64,000 nt of DNA from CBDCCT01 sp965214995 (lineage in GTDB: Bacteria; Deinococcota; Deinococci; Deinococcales; Trueperaceae). The translations under genes and the position numbers were made by a program. Positions 53,629 to 62,824 of the stretch are shown here, piece by piece. Within the stretch, counting starts at the first letter, position 1. Each line of letters opens with the position of its first letter. The DNA lies in the NCBI GenBank assembly GCA_965214995.1, contig CBDCCT010000002.1:2480001-2544000 (forward strand), in the 5' to 3' direction. The notes beneath the pieces were generated by a model, which was not told the origin of the DNA, did no database searches, and saw nothing but the letters and a program-made list of their open reading frames with translations.

Positions 53629-53680
53629 CGTCTTCTCCTTTGTTGAGTGGCGGACCAAGATTGCCCACCACTCTGAAGTG

Positions 53681-54020
53681 CTACGGGTTCCTCGGGTCGG
53701 TGGCCGGGTCGACGTAAGTGATTTCGAAAGGGCCGTCCATATGCACCTGGACAACGGTTTCTTCGTCGGTCCAGACGTAGTGGTTTATGTCGGCAGCGAG
53801 CGCGACAAAGTCTCCTGATGTGAGGGCGGTGCCAGTCTCCTCGTCGAGCGCGTCTCCCATACCGACGTTCAAGCTGCCGGAGAAGTGGTCGTTGGTGGCA
53901 ATCTCAAGCATCTCCATATGTGGTAGCCATTCCTGAAGGAGTTCGCCGGTCTCGCGGAATGGTGGGAATTCAGAGGCGGACAGAAAGGCGACCGGGATCT
54001 CGATGCGCCTTACGCCAACT
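53681..54020 (-). pseudogene. Chimeric remnant: alpha/beta hydrolase fragment joined to a cupin tail
   Basis: Reading on the minus strand, the first part (RIEIPVAFLSASEFPPFRE, then TGELLQEWLPHMEMLEIATNDHF) is clearly related to residues 220-260 of the hydrolase at 47718-48572. It then continues in frame as NVGMGDALDEETGTALTSGD, then FVALAADINHYVWTDEET, the C-terminal half of a cupin. There is no start codon for the hydrolase part. The fusion at about 53870 looks like an illegitimate recombination scar. Confidence 0.7.
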
Positions 54021-54169
54021 TCGTTTCGCCTGATTCAACGATTGCCGTCCAATAGCACATCTCCTCGACCCTTAGCGTAGAGAGGGGGCGTCAGGGCAGG
54101 ACAGCCCCACAGACCGCAGGAGGCGCTGTAGGCGGAGCCGTGGCACTCTCTCCAGCTTGAGGCCACTTC

Positions 54170-55774
54170 TCAGTTCTGGTCTAAAAAGACACTCACTTCC
54201 TCGAGGTCGGGCCTTTCTGATTCACCAGCCATCTCCATGAGCTGCGTGTAGTATGTGCTTGCCTGCGCTGCGTCGCCAGCGAGGTCAGCCGCACGGCCCG
54301 CGCCCAACAGGCTGTTGAAGCGCCCGGGCGCGACTTCCAGAGAGGCTCCATAAGCCTCCAGCGCCTCCGCGGGACGGTTCAGCTCCATTAGCAGGTCGCC
54401 TAAAAGCTCTTGGGCTGGAAGCACAGCGCCAGGCGTGACCGGATGTTTCTCGGTGGCGCGTTCGAGGTCCGCGGAAGCCTGCATAAGCGCCAAGGCGTGC
54501 TCGTCGTCGCCCTCTGCGTGTGCGAGCCAAGCCGCCACCGCGAGGCGCTGAATTTCGATTTGCTCAGCCCAGTAGGTCACGCCCGCCTCGAGCATATGGT
54601 CACGGAGTGTCTCGAGGGCTTCAAGCGCCTCGCCTGCCGTGCCGACGTCACCGCTCCGGGCTGCCCCGACGCCCCGCGCGAAGTGGGTGATGGCCTCGAG
54701 TTGGGGAAACCCATCCCAATCGATGCCGCTGGCCTCGCGCGCCGTCAGCGCTGCCGCCTCTGCCCACTGCCGCCGCTCGAGGGCGTAGCGGGCGGGAATC
54801 GCGGCGAGGGTGTAGGCGACAGCGAGATCGTTTGGATACGCTTCTTTCGTTTGAACCTCCTGTAGGGCGTTCAGCGCCTCCCCATCTTTCCCCTGCTGGA
54901 GCAAGCCGTATACGGCGTAGTCCATCGCGTGAAAGTAATCGGGTTGGGTCGTGTCGGCTTGAAGGTCCAGGGCTGCCTGCGCCGAGCGCCGATTCCAAGC
55001 GACCGCATCGGACCACTCGCCGAGCCGCACGAAGATGTGCGACGGCATGTGGAGGGCGTGAGAAACCTCGGGGGCAATCCGGTCATAGCCCCGCGCTAAC
55101 TCCTCCCCCTGCTGTGCGAGAGGCGGCACGTCGTGCGCGTGGATTCCGTAGTGAATCGCCCCTGGGTGTGTCGGTTCTGCGGCGTTGATGGCCTCGAGGA
55201 TATCTATCGCCTGGTGCTGGTGCGCCAGGGTCTTGTCGGTACTCAGGGCAGTTCCCAAGAGCGAGAGTGCATAAAATGCCGCAGCATCTATATCGTCGGG
55301 GTAGGCGGTGTGGAGCTTTTCCATCTCCGCCTCGAACGCCTGCAGGCGAGCCGGGTGGGTCATCTCCGGGTCTGTAAAGAGGGCTTCGAACGCCTCTAGG
55401 TAGGCTTGTTCCCGCTCCGTCTCGGCACCCAGTGACCGCGCCTGCTCGAGCGCTTCGCGTGCCTGCTGCATCGCCTCCGGGCCTAGGGGAGGTCGCAACG
55501 GGCGCATAAACGTCATGGCGACGCCCGAGTGCGCCATCGCGCACTCAGAATCTGTCTCGGCGGCAGCCTCGAACGCGGCCCGTGCCCCCTCGAACGTCAT
55601 GTGGTGGAAAAGGGCGAGCCCTCGGTTGAACTGCGCTTGCGCCTCCGGACTGCAAGAGGTTGGGAAGTCCACCGTGCCGAGCGTTTCCATCGACGCCGCT
55701 TGGGGCTGGGCGAATGCGAATCCGTAAAGTCCAAGTAGTAGTACCAAAGCAAGTAAAGTTTTGGAATCTCTCAT
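54170..55774 (-). CDS. Secreted tetratricopeptide-repeat protein
   Basis: 534 residues with a signal peptide (LLALVLLLGLYGFAFAQ). Helical repeats run through the chain (AQFNRGLALFHHMTFEGARAAFEAA, LDFAMAHSGVAMTFM-type pattern at the start; VLPAQELLGDLLMELNRPAEALEAYGASLEVAPG near the end). A conserved block with HYGIHAHD, MPSHIFVRLGEW and DYAVYGLLQQG is typical of a TPR family found in many bacteria, often of unknown function. No partner gene is adjacent. Expression may be governed from the region with the CGTTCA boxes upstream. Confidence 0.8.
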   Translation of the reverse strand: MRDSKTLLALVLLLGLYGFAFAQPQAASMETLGTVDFPTSCSPEAQAQFNRGLALFHHMTFEGARAAFEAAAETDSECAMAHSGVAMTFMRPLRPPLGPEAMQQAREALEQARSLGAETEREQAYLEAFEALFTDPEMTHPARLQAFEAEMEKLHTAYPDDIDAAAFYALSLLGTALSTDKTLAHQHQAIDILEAINAAEPTHPGAIHYGIHAHDVPPLAQQGEELARGYDRIAPEVSHALHMPSHIFVRLGEWSDAVAWNRRSAQAALDLQADTTQPDYFHAMDYAVYGLLQQGKDGEALNALQEVQTKEAYPNDLAVAYTLAAIPARYALERRQWAEAAALTAREASGIDWDGFPQLEAITHFARGVGAARSGDVGTAGEALEALETLRDHMLEAGVTYWAEQIEIQRLAVAAWLAHAEGDDEHALALMQASADLERATEKHPVTPGAVLPAQELLGDLLMELNRPAEALEAYGASLEVAPGRFNSLLGAGRAADLAGDAAQASTYYTQLMEMAGESERPDLEEVSVFLDQN

Positions 55775-56192
55775 ATAAGTTCCATCCTTTCTACGACCTC
55801 ACACTTCAGAGATTGCTGCGGGCGTACGTGGCTTCGGTGGTGACCTTTTGTTGGTCGATGTCCTGTTAGGCATCTGGCGAGGGCCATGATCTTCTCCTTC
55901 TCCATCGGTCCGAGCCGGTAAGTGCTCTCTACTTCTGGTTTGAACACGTCTCGCTTCAGAAAGCGTCTCCTTTACCTGCCTTCCTGTTCCGTCACGCTCC
56001 TATCTCCTCTCTGGCTTGAGCGACAGTCTCAAAGCAAGTTCTCCCATGCGACTTTTTGGTCCTGACGGTCCAGGACGTCATGCATCACCTCCTGTGCGTT
56101 CCAGACCGAGTACATGGTGCGGACCCATCAACATTAGGACAGCCGTCGTTCAAAAACGTTCAAGGTCAAGGGTGAAGCCTTGTCGAGCGGCT
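55775..56192. other. Gene-free stretch upstream of the TPR gene
   Basis: No credible frame on either strand. It holds a tandem CGTTCA box at 56146-56162 and pyrimidine-rich runs. The first ~25 bp upstream of 55774 contain AAGGATGG as a possible ribosome site. Confidence 0.4.
56146..56162. promoter_or_regulatory. Tandem CGTTCA box, site 2
   Basis: TCGTTCA-AAA-ACGTTCA: two CGTTCA hexamers with a 10-bp period, downstream of the 60-residue gene. It matches the box at 56396-56412. Direct repeats at one helical turn are the kind of site bound by BTAD/SARP-type activators. Confidence 0.5.
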
Positions 56193-56375
56193 TCAGGGCT
56201 TATCTACCGCCCTAGCTTCAGGCAAAGCAGGTGTAGCAAAAAAGGCTTGCAGCTCCTCCATTCCTTTGAAATAGCGAACCTCCTTGGTGCGCAAGTCCTC
56301 CAGGCTTGCCCGCCATGTGTTCGCATCGTCACCGTCAGACCATAGACGTAAAACGAAGAGACGTTCGCGTCGCAT
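56193..56375 (-). CDS. Small conserved-looking protein (60 aa) next to the BTAD regulator
   Basis: 60 residues: MRRERLFVLRLWSDGDDANT, then WRASLEDLRTKEVRYFKGMEELQAFF. The beta-strand/loop/strand pattern with WRxSLEDxRTxExxxF is seen in small proteins next to regulators or esterases. Start ATG 56375 is 37 bp downstream of the regulator gene's stop on the same strand. It is bracketed by two CGTTCA boxes. Function unknown. Confidence 0.6.
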   Translation of the reverse strand: MRRERLFVLRLWSDGDDANTWRASLEDLRTKEVRYFKGMEELQAFFATPALPEARAVDKP

Positions 56376-56395
56376 ATCTGACTTTAGTGGGGAGG

Positions 56396-56412
56396 GCGTT
56401 CAAAAGCGTTCA
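56396..56412. promoter_or_regulatory. Tandem CGTTCA box, site 1
   Basis: GCGTTCA-AAA-GCGTTCA, a perfect 7-bp repeat with a 10-bp period, lying between the stop of the BTAD regulator (56415) and the start of the 60-residue gene (56375). Binding here would control that gene. Confidence 0.55.
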
Positions 56413-56414
56413 GG

Positions 56415-59369
56415 CTAATTCAGCAGGGGTTTAAGCTCATCTTTTAGATAGCTGGGCAAAGTTTCGATATCGAGCTTGGCGAGGTGGGGCTCGAGCCGCT
56501 CGCGCTGCTCCTCGGTGCCGTAGCGCAGCGTGGCGATGGCAACCCGGGCGATGGCGCGTCCGAAATCTGTGTATTCAAGACCGTTCACCGCTTGGCCCAA
56601 GGCCTGTTCGATGTCTTGCGGAAGGTCTAGGCGGTAGGCTACCTCGGCGAGCCTGGCCCAGGCGGCGGCGCGAATCGCGGGGTCATCCGTGTGCTCGCAG
56701 AGGTGCTGGTAGTGCAACCTGGCGTCCTGATACCGTTCCAGGAGAAGGTAGGCGCGAGCTAGATGAATACGCAGCAGGTCGCTGTAGCGGTAGTAGCCCA
56801 TATCAAGCGCAGCCTCGCCGGGGGCAAGAGCATCCTGGGGCCGTCCGAGTTCTATCAAGCAGTACACCAGGTGACCCACGGCCACGATTTGATGATGCGG
56901 TGCCTCCAACTGATGACTGAGCTCGAGCGCCTGATAATGAAGGGGCAGAGCCTCTTCCGAACGGCCTAGGCTATCGTACATGGCCGCTACTTCACTGAGG
57001 GCGGTGACAAGGAAGATATTTGGGGGTTCCTGTTGTAATGCCAAGAGCAGCGGCTCTAGGAGCGTTACGGCTTCCGTATGCTGCTCTCCTCGGTGGGCGA
57101 TGCGGGCTCTGAGCAGCGAGTGCTGCCAAGACTTACCTTCTCCCAATGCTTCGCCGAGTTCGCTGCTTCGCACTGCCAGCGTCTTAGCCTCTTGTAAGTG
57201 ACCCTCGCCTAAGGCGACATAGGCCATCAACTCGAGCGCACGTGCTTCGACACTCGGACTATGCGCCTCCCGCAGCAGCCGTTCAACGGCTTTTCGAGCC
57301 TCCTCATAGCGACCCAGCTCGAGATAGCTGCTAACGAGGCTGAGTTGCGCCTCTTGGCGGGTTGCGGCATTAGTCGCGTGTCGCTTGGCTTGCCGAAGGA
57401 GATCAAGAGCCCCAATATGCAAACCTAGTGTTTGGTAGTGGTGCGCCGCCTCGAGCCAGTATCTTACAGCCTGCTCTGCCGCTTCGGCTTGGTCGTAGTG
57501 ATAGGCGATGCGTGCAGGTTCTGCACCTTCTCGCACGAGCACCTCGGCCATGCGCCGGTGCAGCAAGCGCCACGCTGGTTCTGTGGTCATGCTGAGGACC
57601 GTCTCGTACAGGAGGTCGTGAACGAATCTGGAGTCTTTTACGACCTGGGCATCCTCGAGCTCTGTGAGCGTTTCGGTGATGTTAAAAGGGCTTGTCTCGA
57701 GCACTGCGGCCAGCGTGTTCACTTGAACCTCTTGCTGAGATGCGGCTAGAGCTTGCGCGAACCGAAATGCAGGTTTAGAAAGTGCGCCCAAACGTTTTTT
57801 GATTACCGTTCCGACCTTGGTGGGAAGCGTGATGCTTTCTAGAGCGTCCGGGGTTAGGTCACCCACTTCGTAAAGGCGCTTCAAGACTTCGACAAGGAAC
57901 AGCGGATTGCCGCCTGTAAGCCGGTGGAGATGCGGTGATAAGTGTTCAGTAGTGGCAACATCGAGCGTGACCAACAGCTCGCTGATGGCTGCTTCGCCAA
58001 GGGGCGCGAGGTCGATGCGGATCATGTCGCCTACCGCCACCGAACGGTTGAGTTCCGCCTCATATTCCGGCGGCACCTCCCCCTGCCGAAAGCAGATCAG
58101 GCCGCGCGTGCGACCCTCTGGCTCCGCTTTGAGCCGGGCAGAGTACCAGAGGCCGAAGCCAAAGCTCGCGGGATCGAAGTACTGCACGTCGTCAGCGGCA
58201 AAACCTTTGAGTTGCGGAAGAAAGCGAGCCACCGCCTGGTAGATGGCTTCATAAAGCCTGAGCGTCTGTTCCTCTGGTTCGGCCAGCGGCTCTTCTGTGC
58301 GTTCCGGTAGGATGCGGCTAAGCTCCCGTGATATCCAGGGTTCGAGCCTCACTTCAGGGAACTGCATCAACATGCGGCGCAAGACACGAGCGAAGCTGCT
58401 GTAGGGCGCTTGCTTATCACCCGGTCGCCCCTCGTTTACGATGTACGCGCCTTTGCTCTGGATAAAGTCCATCATGAGCCGCGTCTTACCGACGCCTGGA
58501 GGCCCTGAAATGATAATGGTCTGCCCAACGTTCCAAGCCGCTTCCATCTGCGCCCACTCCTTTTCCCGGCCAACAAGCACAGGGGGACGCAGCAGATTCA
58601 CTGGGATGCGTCGCTTTGGTGTTGTTTCATGAATGTCAGGGGGAGCACTTCCCCGCTGGATCTCGTGGGCCAGTTCGAGCGTCTCAGGTAATGGCTCAGT
58701 CTCAAGCTCATCTTTAAGCGTGCGGCGACACGTATCAAAATACTGCAGAGCTGCTTGAACATGCCCGCGTCTATACTCGAGCCGCATGGCCGCGCGGTAG
58801 GCACCTTCGTCCAGCGGATCAAACTCGAGGAGGTGGCGCACCAGATCAAGGGCTTCCACCCCAGCATTCTCAAGCTCGAGCTCGAATGCCCGACCACGAA
58901 GTGCGTCGCGCAACAGCGCGGTCACGCGCCTGCGTTCGAACTCGAGCCAGTCCATGAACGCTGGCGCCTCTTTGGGCTCGAACCCTCGCAGCAGCCCTTC
59001 GGATAGCGGGTGAAGTGAGAGGGCGTCGGCATACCGCTCCTCGCGGACGGCCCGCTCAAAGGCGTTCAAGTCGCTCTGGATATGGGCGGTGATAGTCTCA
59101 CCCAAGCTCAGCCAGGTATCCGCTCCCGGTAGTTGTCTGAGCCTGAAGAGTTCTGGCCGCAGGTTGCCTTTTGCCTCGGGCGTCCACAGCACATCGGCGA
59201 GTTCTTCGCGGGTGGCGCTTTGTCGGCTGATGGCCAGGTAGCAAAGGATGGCGAGGGCTTTTTGAGTCGGTAGTTTTAGCTCAGTATTCGCCCACGAAAG
59301 ACGTGGATAACCTAGCACATGAACCGCTAAGCTCGGCGAGATTGGCTGCATGGTTCTTTCATTATGCAC
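56415..59369 (-). CDS. BTAD/AAA-ATPase/TPR transcriptional activator (SARP-like)
   Basis: 984 residues from GTG 59369, or 978 from ATG 59351. Residues about 10-90 form a winged-helix (OmpR/SARP-type) DNA-binding domain (VHVLGYPRLSW, LPTQKALAILCYLAISR). The BTAD domain follows (about 95-240: EALDLVRHLLEFDPLDEGAYRA, ALQYFDTCRRTLKDELE). Then an AAA-type ATPase (Walker A ISGPPGVGKTRLM near 280) and a long TPR region (about 600-984). The layout is that of large SARP-like activators. A tandem direct repeat directly downstream suits this class. Ligand and targets are not known. Confidence 0.88.
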   Translation of the reverse strand: MHNERTMQPISPSLAVHVLGYPRLSWANTELKLPTQKALAILCYLAISRQSATREELADVLWTPEAKGNLRPELFRLRQLPGADTWLSLGETITAHIQSDLNAFERAVREERYADALSLHPLSEGLLRGFEPKEAPAFMDWLEFERRRVTALLRDALRGRAFELELENAGVEALDLVRHLLEFDPLDEGAYRAAMRLEYRRGHVQAALQYFDTCRRTLKDELETEPLPETLELAHEIQRGSAPPDIHETTPKRRIPVNLLRPPVLVGREKEWAQMEAAWNVGQTIIISGPPGVGKTRLMMDFIQSKGAYIVNEGRPGDKQAPYSSFARVLRRMLMQFPEVRLEPWISRELSRILPERTEEPLAEPEEQTLRLYEAIYQAVARFLPQLKGFAADDVQYFDPASFGFGLWYSARLKAEPEGRTRGLICFRQGEVPPEYEAELNRSVAVGDMIRIDLAPLGEAAISELLVTLDVATTEHLSPHLHRLTGGNPLFLVEVLKRLYEVGDLTPDALESITLPTKVGTVIKKRLGALSKPAFRFAQALAASQQEVQVNTLAAVLETSPFNITETLTELEDAQVVKDSRFVHDLLYETVLSMTTEPAWRLLHRRMAEVLVREGAEPARIAYHYDQAEAAEQAVRYWLEAAHHYQTLGLHIGALDLLRQAKRHATNAATRQEAQLSLVSSYLELGRYEEARKAVERLLREAHSPSVEARALELMAYVALGEGHLQEAKTLAVRSSELGEALGEGKSWQHSLLRARIAHRGEQHTEAVTLLEPLLLALQQEPPNIFLVTALSEVAAMYDSLGRSEEALPLHYQALELSHQLEAPHHQIVAVGHLVYCLIELGRPQDALAPGEAALDMGYYRYSDLLRIHLARAYLLLERYQDARLHYQHLCEHTDDPAIRAAAWARLAEVAYRLDLPQDIEQALGQAVNGLEYTDFGRAIARVAIATLRYGTEEQRERLEPHLAKLDIETLPSYLKDELKPLLN

Positions 59370-59698
59370 GATAGCTACAAGCTGATGTCGTAATCATCTG
59401 CTCGAGCCACGCATTTTTCGGTAACGCCGGTGGTTTCTGTTTGAATCCCAGCCTGCTTGACGGTGGCCTAGCTGGCCGCAATGGTTACCTCGGCCAAGTC
59501 TCACATAACCCCTACTCAGAGTGATAAGCCACCATATCTACGCTGTAGACAATTAAACAGCGAGATAAACAGACTTTATAAGTACGGTTCGTACTGTCAA
59601 CAGACGCAATTGGCGCTGTATTTGAAGGGGTCAGGCCGCTAGGTTTGTCGATCTTTCCCTTGTGCAACAAACCGGGCCAACTGCCGCATAAGCCCCCC
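59370..59698. other. Intergenic region with a short palindrome
   Basis: No gene is seen. AGTACG-GTT-CGTACT (59581-59595) is a perfect 6+3+6 inverted repeat next to a TATAAG, resembling a TetR-type operator, but no such regulator is adjacent. A CTCGAG octamer lies at about 59399. Confidence 0.35.
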
Positions 59699-60889
59699 TC
59701 ATCTTTTCAGCTTAAACCACCTTCCATACGTCAAACAGCGCCACCCCCACTCAACAGGTCCATACCTGAAGCGCCTTAGCCACCAATGACTCAGCATCAT
59801 CTGGAGCGGGAAGATGATGAGGGCAAGCAAAATGCTCCACGCAGGGCTTACCTCACCGTATAAGCCGCCACCATAGCCGTAGAAGGTAAGAGTGAACATG
59901 ACCGACTGCACAAGGTGGTTCGTGAGCGCTATGCGCCCCACCGCGGCGAGCGGTCTAAGATGACGTTGCACGCTTGGGGTAAGACATAGAGAGAGGCCAG
60001 TCAGATACCCGAACCCCAAAGCCGGACTTCCGAGCGTAAGGTCCAAAGCAGAAAGAAACCTCGGGACGGGGTCCAGATGTAGAAGCGAGAAGGCATGTGC
60101 TCCAACAGTAGGCACCCCAATCAGAAGGCCCACGAGACACGCCTGCTGCCAGAAGAGACGGTGCTTTACTGTGTCCTCTAAATAGTTCTGTCTCCCCAAA
60201 AGTAACCCCCCCAAGAAGAACGCCAGGATTTGCGGCCCGGCAACCGGTAGGTTCAAAAGGGTCAAACCGGTATCGGCAAGTCGTTGCTGTATGGCCTCGA
60301 GGTAGCTCCCCGTCCCATAAGCGCGCGTAGCTTGTTCGATATACGAAAGCGCAAAGCCGTCTTCTGAACCCGCGAGAAGCCAAACGACGGCGAAGGTCCA
60401 TACCGTCAGTGCCATGATCCAGCCGAGCAGCGCCTTGTCAGACTGCCTCCTGAACGCGATGAGCGAAAAGCCGACCAGGGCGTAAGTCACCAGGATGTCT
60501 CCCGACCAGATGAAGACGGCGTGGATAAGCCCGATCAGGAGCAAAATAGCTAGGCGCCTTCTAAACAGCGGTAAGGCCTCATCCCCTTTGCGCAGATAGA
60601 GGGAAAAGCCAAGCCCAAACAAAAAGGAGAAGAGCGGATAGAACGAACCGACCACAAAAAGTCGGACGAGCCACTCAGTCAAACGTCCAACCTCATCTAA
60701 TTCTGGAAAGCTTATTGGCGCGTAGAACTGAAAGGGGTAGCTGAACGCCAGCGCGTTGGCGACAAGCACCCCGAACAGCGCAAAACCCCGGAGGATGTCG
60801 ATAGTAACGATGCGCTCTTGGGTTGGGCGGGGAGTTTTACCCTCGACGTTTGTCTGATCCACAGAAGTTCCCTCTTTTGATGACAGCAA
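59699..60889 (-). CDS. DUF418-family membrane protein
   Basis: 396 residues if TTG 60889 is used; a GTG about ten codons later is an alternative. Ten or so membrane helices are visible, with the DUF418 signature at the start (IDILRGFALFGVLVANALAF), FPLFSFLFGLGFSLYL-like second block, and the C-terminal block (LRPLAAVGRIALTNHLVQS; ILLALIIFPLQMMLSHWWLRRFRYGPVEW). Function is unknown in the family. It starts 1 bp after the stop of the upstream gene but seems unrelated to the replication module. Confidence 0.88.
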   Translation of the reverse strand: MLSSKEGTSVDQTNVEGKTPRPTQERIVTIDILRGFALFGVLVANALAFSYPFQFYAPISFPELDEVGRLTEWLVRLFVVGSFYPLFSFLFGLGFSLYLRKGDEALPLFRRRLAILLLIGLIHAVFIWSGDILVTYALVGFSLIAFRRQSDKALLGWIMALTVWTFAVVWLLAGSEDGFALSYIEQATRAYGTGSYLEAIQQRLADTGLTLLNLPVAGPQILAFFLGGLLLGRQNYLEDTVKHRLFWQQACLVGLLIGVPTVGAHAFSLLHLDPVPRFLSALDLTLGSPALGFGYLTGLSLCLTPSVQRHLRPLAAVGRIALTNHLVQSVMFTLTFYGYGGGLYGEVSPAWSILLALIIFPLQMMLSHWWLRRFRYGPVEWGWRCLTYGRWFKLKR

Positions 60890-60890
60890 C

Positions 60891-61661
60891 CTATCCGCCA
60901 GACTCCGTATCTCGCAAGTTCCTGGGGATGTGTTTGTCGGTCTTTGCGGCTGTTTGCCTATACCTTTCCAAGTCCGCTCGCAGCATGTAGCGCCGAGGGC
61001 GATGTGAATTCGGGTGAAGAAACACCCGGACGGGGCGTTCGTGTAGTGTCAGCCATGCTTTCAGCGAGGTGTAAGACCTACCGACTTGCTGAGCGGCGTC
61101 CTGCATCAGTAGCCAGCCGGGTAGCGGAAGTAGGCTTTTCTGCTCGAGCCTAAACGCCTCGACGCTTTTCTTATCCAGATAAATCGTTTGGGAGTGAATC
61201 ACCGCCTCGATTTCACCGGCGAACACTGCCTTGTAAATCTTCCAGCGACTGTAGGGAAGGATGGCTGTGGCCGCTTCAACGGTGATGCTGTCTTTGGGGC
61301 GGCGGGTGACTCGAGGCAGCTTCCGCTCATTCAGATACCTTTCTGCTCCCTGTAAGCTGATATACGCCCTGCCGCCGTAGACAATCCCATAACTTAAGCA
61401 CTTGGTGCGGTTGCTCTTGAGTCTTTGGAACAGCTCAGGGTGAGTTTGTCTGAGTTGTTTTAGAAAAGGCTCGAACTCAGGTTTGGCTGGGTCAGGAACG
61501 TTTATTCCCAACCTTTCCTCGACGTACGCCTTCACCTCTGGGTCAATCTTGGGTTTCGCCAGCCATGCCTGAACCGCCCGCTCGGTCACGCCTGCCGAGG
61601 CGGCGAAGTCGGCTATGCGAAGGTAGTTGAGGAGGTTGGGCTTTTTGCGCGGGCGCAGCAT
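60891..61661 (-). CDS. Replication-module protein with helix-turn-helix-like N-terminus
   Basis: 256 residues. The N-terminus (YLRIADFAASAGVTERAVQAWLAK) looks like a MerR/excisionase-type helix-turn-helix; two later segments (SITVEAATAILPYSRWKIYKAV; LMQDAAQQVGRSYTSLKAWL) have the same character. It may thus carry three DNA-binding helices units. Its ATG overlaps the stop of the RepA-like gene by one base (TGATG). No family is recognised; a role as replication initiator or repressor is inference from position. Confidence 0.6.
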   Translation of the reverse strand: MLRPRKKPNLLNYLRIADFAASAGVTERAVQAWLAKPKIDPEVKAYVEERLGINVPDPAKPEFEPFLKQLRQTHPELFQRLKSNRTKCLSYGIVYGGRAYISLQGAERYLNERKLPRVTRRPKDSITVEAATAILPYSRWKIYKAVFAGEIEAVIHSQTIYLDKKSVEAFRLEQKSLLPLPGWLLMQDAAQQVGRSYTSLKAWLTLHERPVRVFLHPNSHRPRRYMLRADLERYRQTAAKTDKHIPRNLRDTESGG

Positions 61662-62824
61662 CAGTTTGCCTCGTCAGAATCTCCATAAGGGTCGTGGTCT
61701 TGATTTGGTGCGGTCTGTTCCGAAGAGGTGTGCATCAAATGATTTATCGTCCCAGATGCTTTATCCCTTATTTGGTGCAGTGGTGCAATACATAGAGAAG
61801 GGGGGGTCTCGTTCTCGAGCTTCAGCCGGTAACCTTGGGGTCTGCCTCTTCCCGGTAAGAAGGTGGTGACAAGCTCATCGCCGTAACGCTCCTTGAGCAA
61901 GCCGATGGCGTCTAGTGAGGCGCGCCGCCGTAGGTTACTTTCGTCTACCGCGATGTCCATTAAAGCCTGGTGCGGCACGACTGTCCCACGATTCGTCTCC
62001 AGGTAATCCTGCATCGCGCGGATAGCCCGCTCGGTGCGGGTTTCTCGTTGTCCCTCGGGTAAATCAACAACGTCGATAGAAACCGCACCGTCATCAAACT
62101 TAAGCTCAACCCCTATCGGTTCCGGCCTGGCGCTGTAGCTCATCTTGGTGGTGTCCCAGCGCAAGACGTTTCTACCCTGCACTTCTTTTGGAGGGACTCG
62201 GGACAAGATATGTACCGCTCTGGCTTGGGCCGACTTCGCCACCGAACCGATAATGCCTCTGGCTCCCGCTTTCTCCCCCGAGATGGGTTTGGGTAAGTGG
62301 TCGATGACGACCACGGCGGCTCCGGTTTCTGTCGCCAAACGCCGCAAGTACCAGAGCGGGCTTTGGACCTGCACGAGCTTGATGGGGTCGACACTGGGGA
62401 AAGCCGAGCTGAACGAGTCGATGAGGATGAGCTTTGCTTCTGTCTCTTTAGCGACCTCGGCAAGCTCTTGAAGCTCACCTTCGGCCAGTCCGTAGGTGTT
62501 GAGGTCGGGCTCGAGCACAACAATTTTGCTCAAATCACCGTCGTCAAAAGCTCGTTTGTGTTTGTCCAGCCAGTAGCGCACGGTGCGCCCGTCACCGGGG
62601 GCGTCGAAGTCGACGTAGAGGGTCGTGCCGTGCGCTACATGGCGGTTTAGGAATGTCCCCTTCGTACGTGACGCTTGCCAAGCCAAACCCGTAAGTAAGG
62701 CCGTTTTGCCTTCGCCCGGCAGACTGGCGATGGTATTGATGTAGCCCTGTAGAATCAAGCCGCCGACCGACCACCTGAGCGGGGGCAGGGTCCGCTCCAG
62801 ATTGACCTGGCTAAGCGGCATCAT
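61661..62824 (-). CDS. RepA/RecA-like AAA ATPase (plasmid- or phage-type replicative helicase)
   Basis: 387 residues. The AAA_25/RepA-like core has Walker A ASLPGEGKTALL at about 33-44, Walker B KLILIDSFSS near 133, and AVVVIDHLPKP near 172. The C-terminal part is a winged-helix-like segment (ALMDIAVDESNLRRRASLDAIGLLKE) plus a flexible tail. It overlaps the primase gene by 14 bp. Primase plus RepA-type helicase is the core replication set of many plasmids, satellites and integrative elements. Confidence 0.8.
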   Translation of the reverse strand: MMPLSQVNLERTLPPLRWSVGGLILQGYINTIASLPGEGKTALLTGLAWQASRTKGTFLNRHVAHGTTLYVDFDAPGDGRTVRYWLDKHKRAFDDGDLSKIVVLEPDLNTYGLAEGELQELAEVAKETEAKLILIDSFSSAFPSVDPIKLVQVQSPLWYLRRLATETGAAVVVIDHLPKPISGEKAGARGIIGSVAKSAQARAVHILSRVPPKEVQGRNVLRWDTTKMSYSARPEPIGVELKFDDGAVSIDVVDLPEGQRETRTERAIRAMQDYLETNRGTVVPHQALMDIAVDESNLRRRASLDAIGLLKERYGDELVTTFLPGRGRPQGYRLKLENETPPSLCIAPLHQIRDKASGTINHLMHTSSEQTAPNQDHDPYGDSDEAN

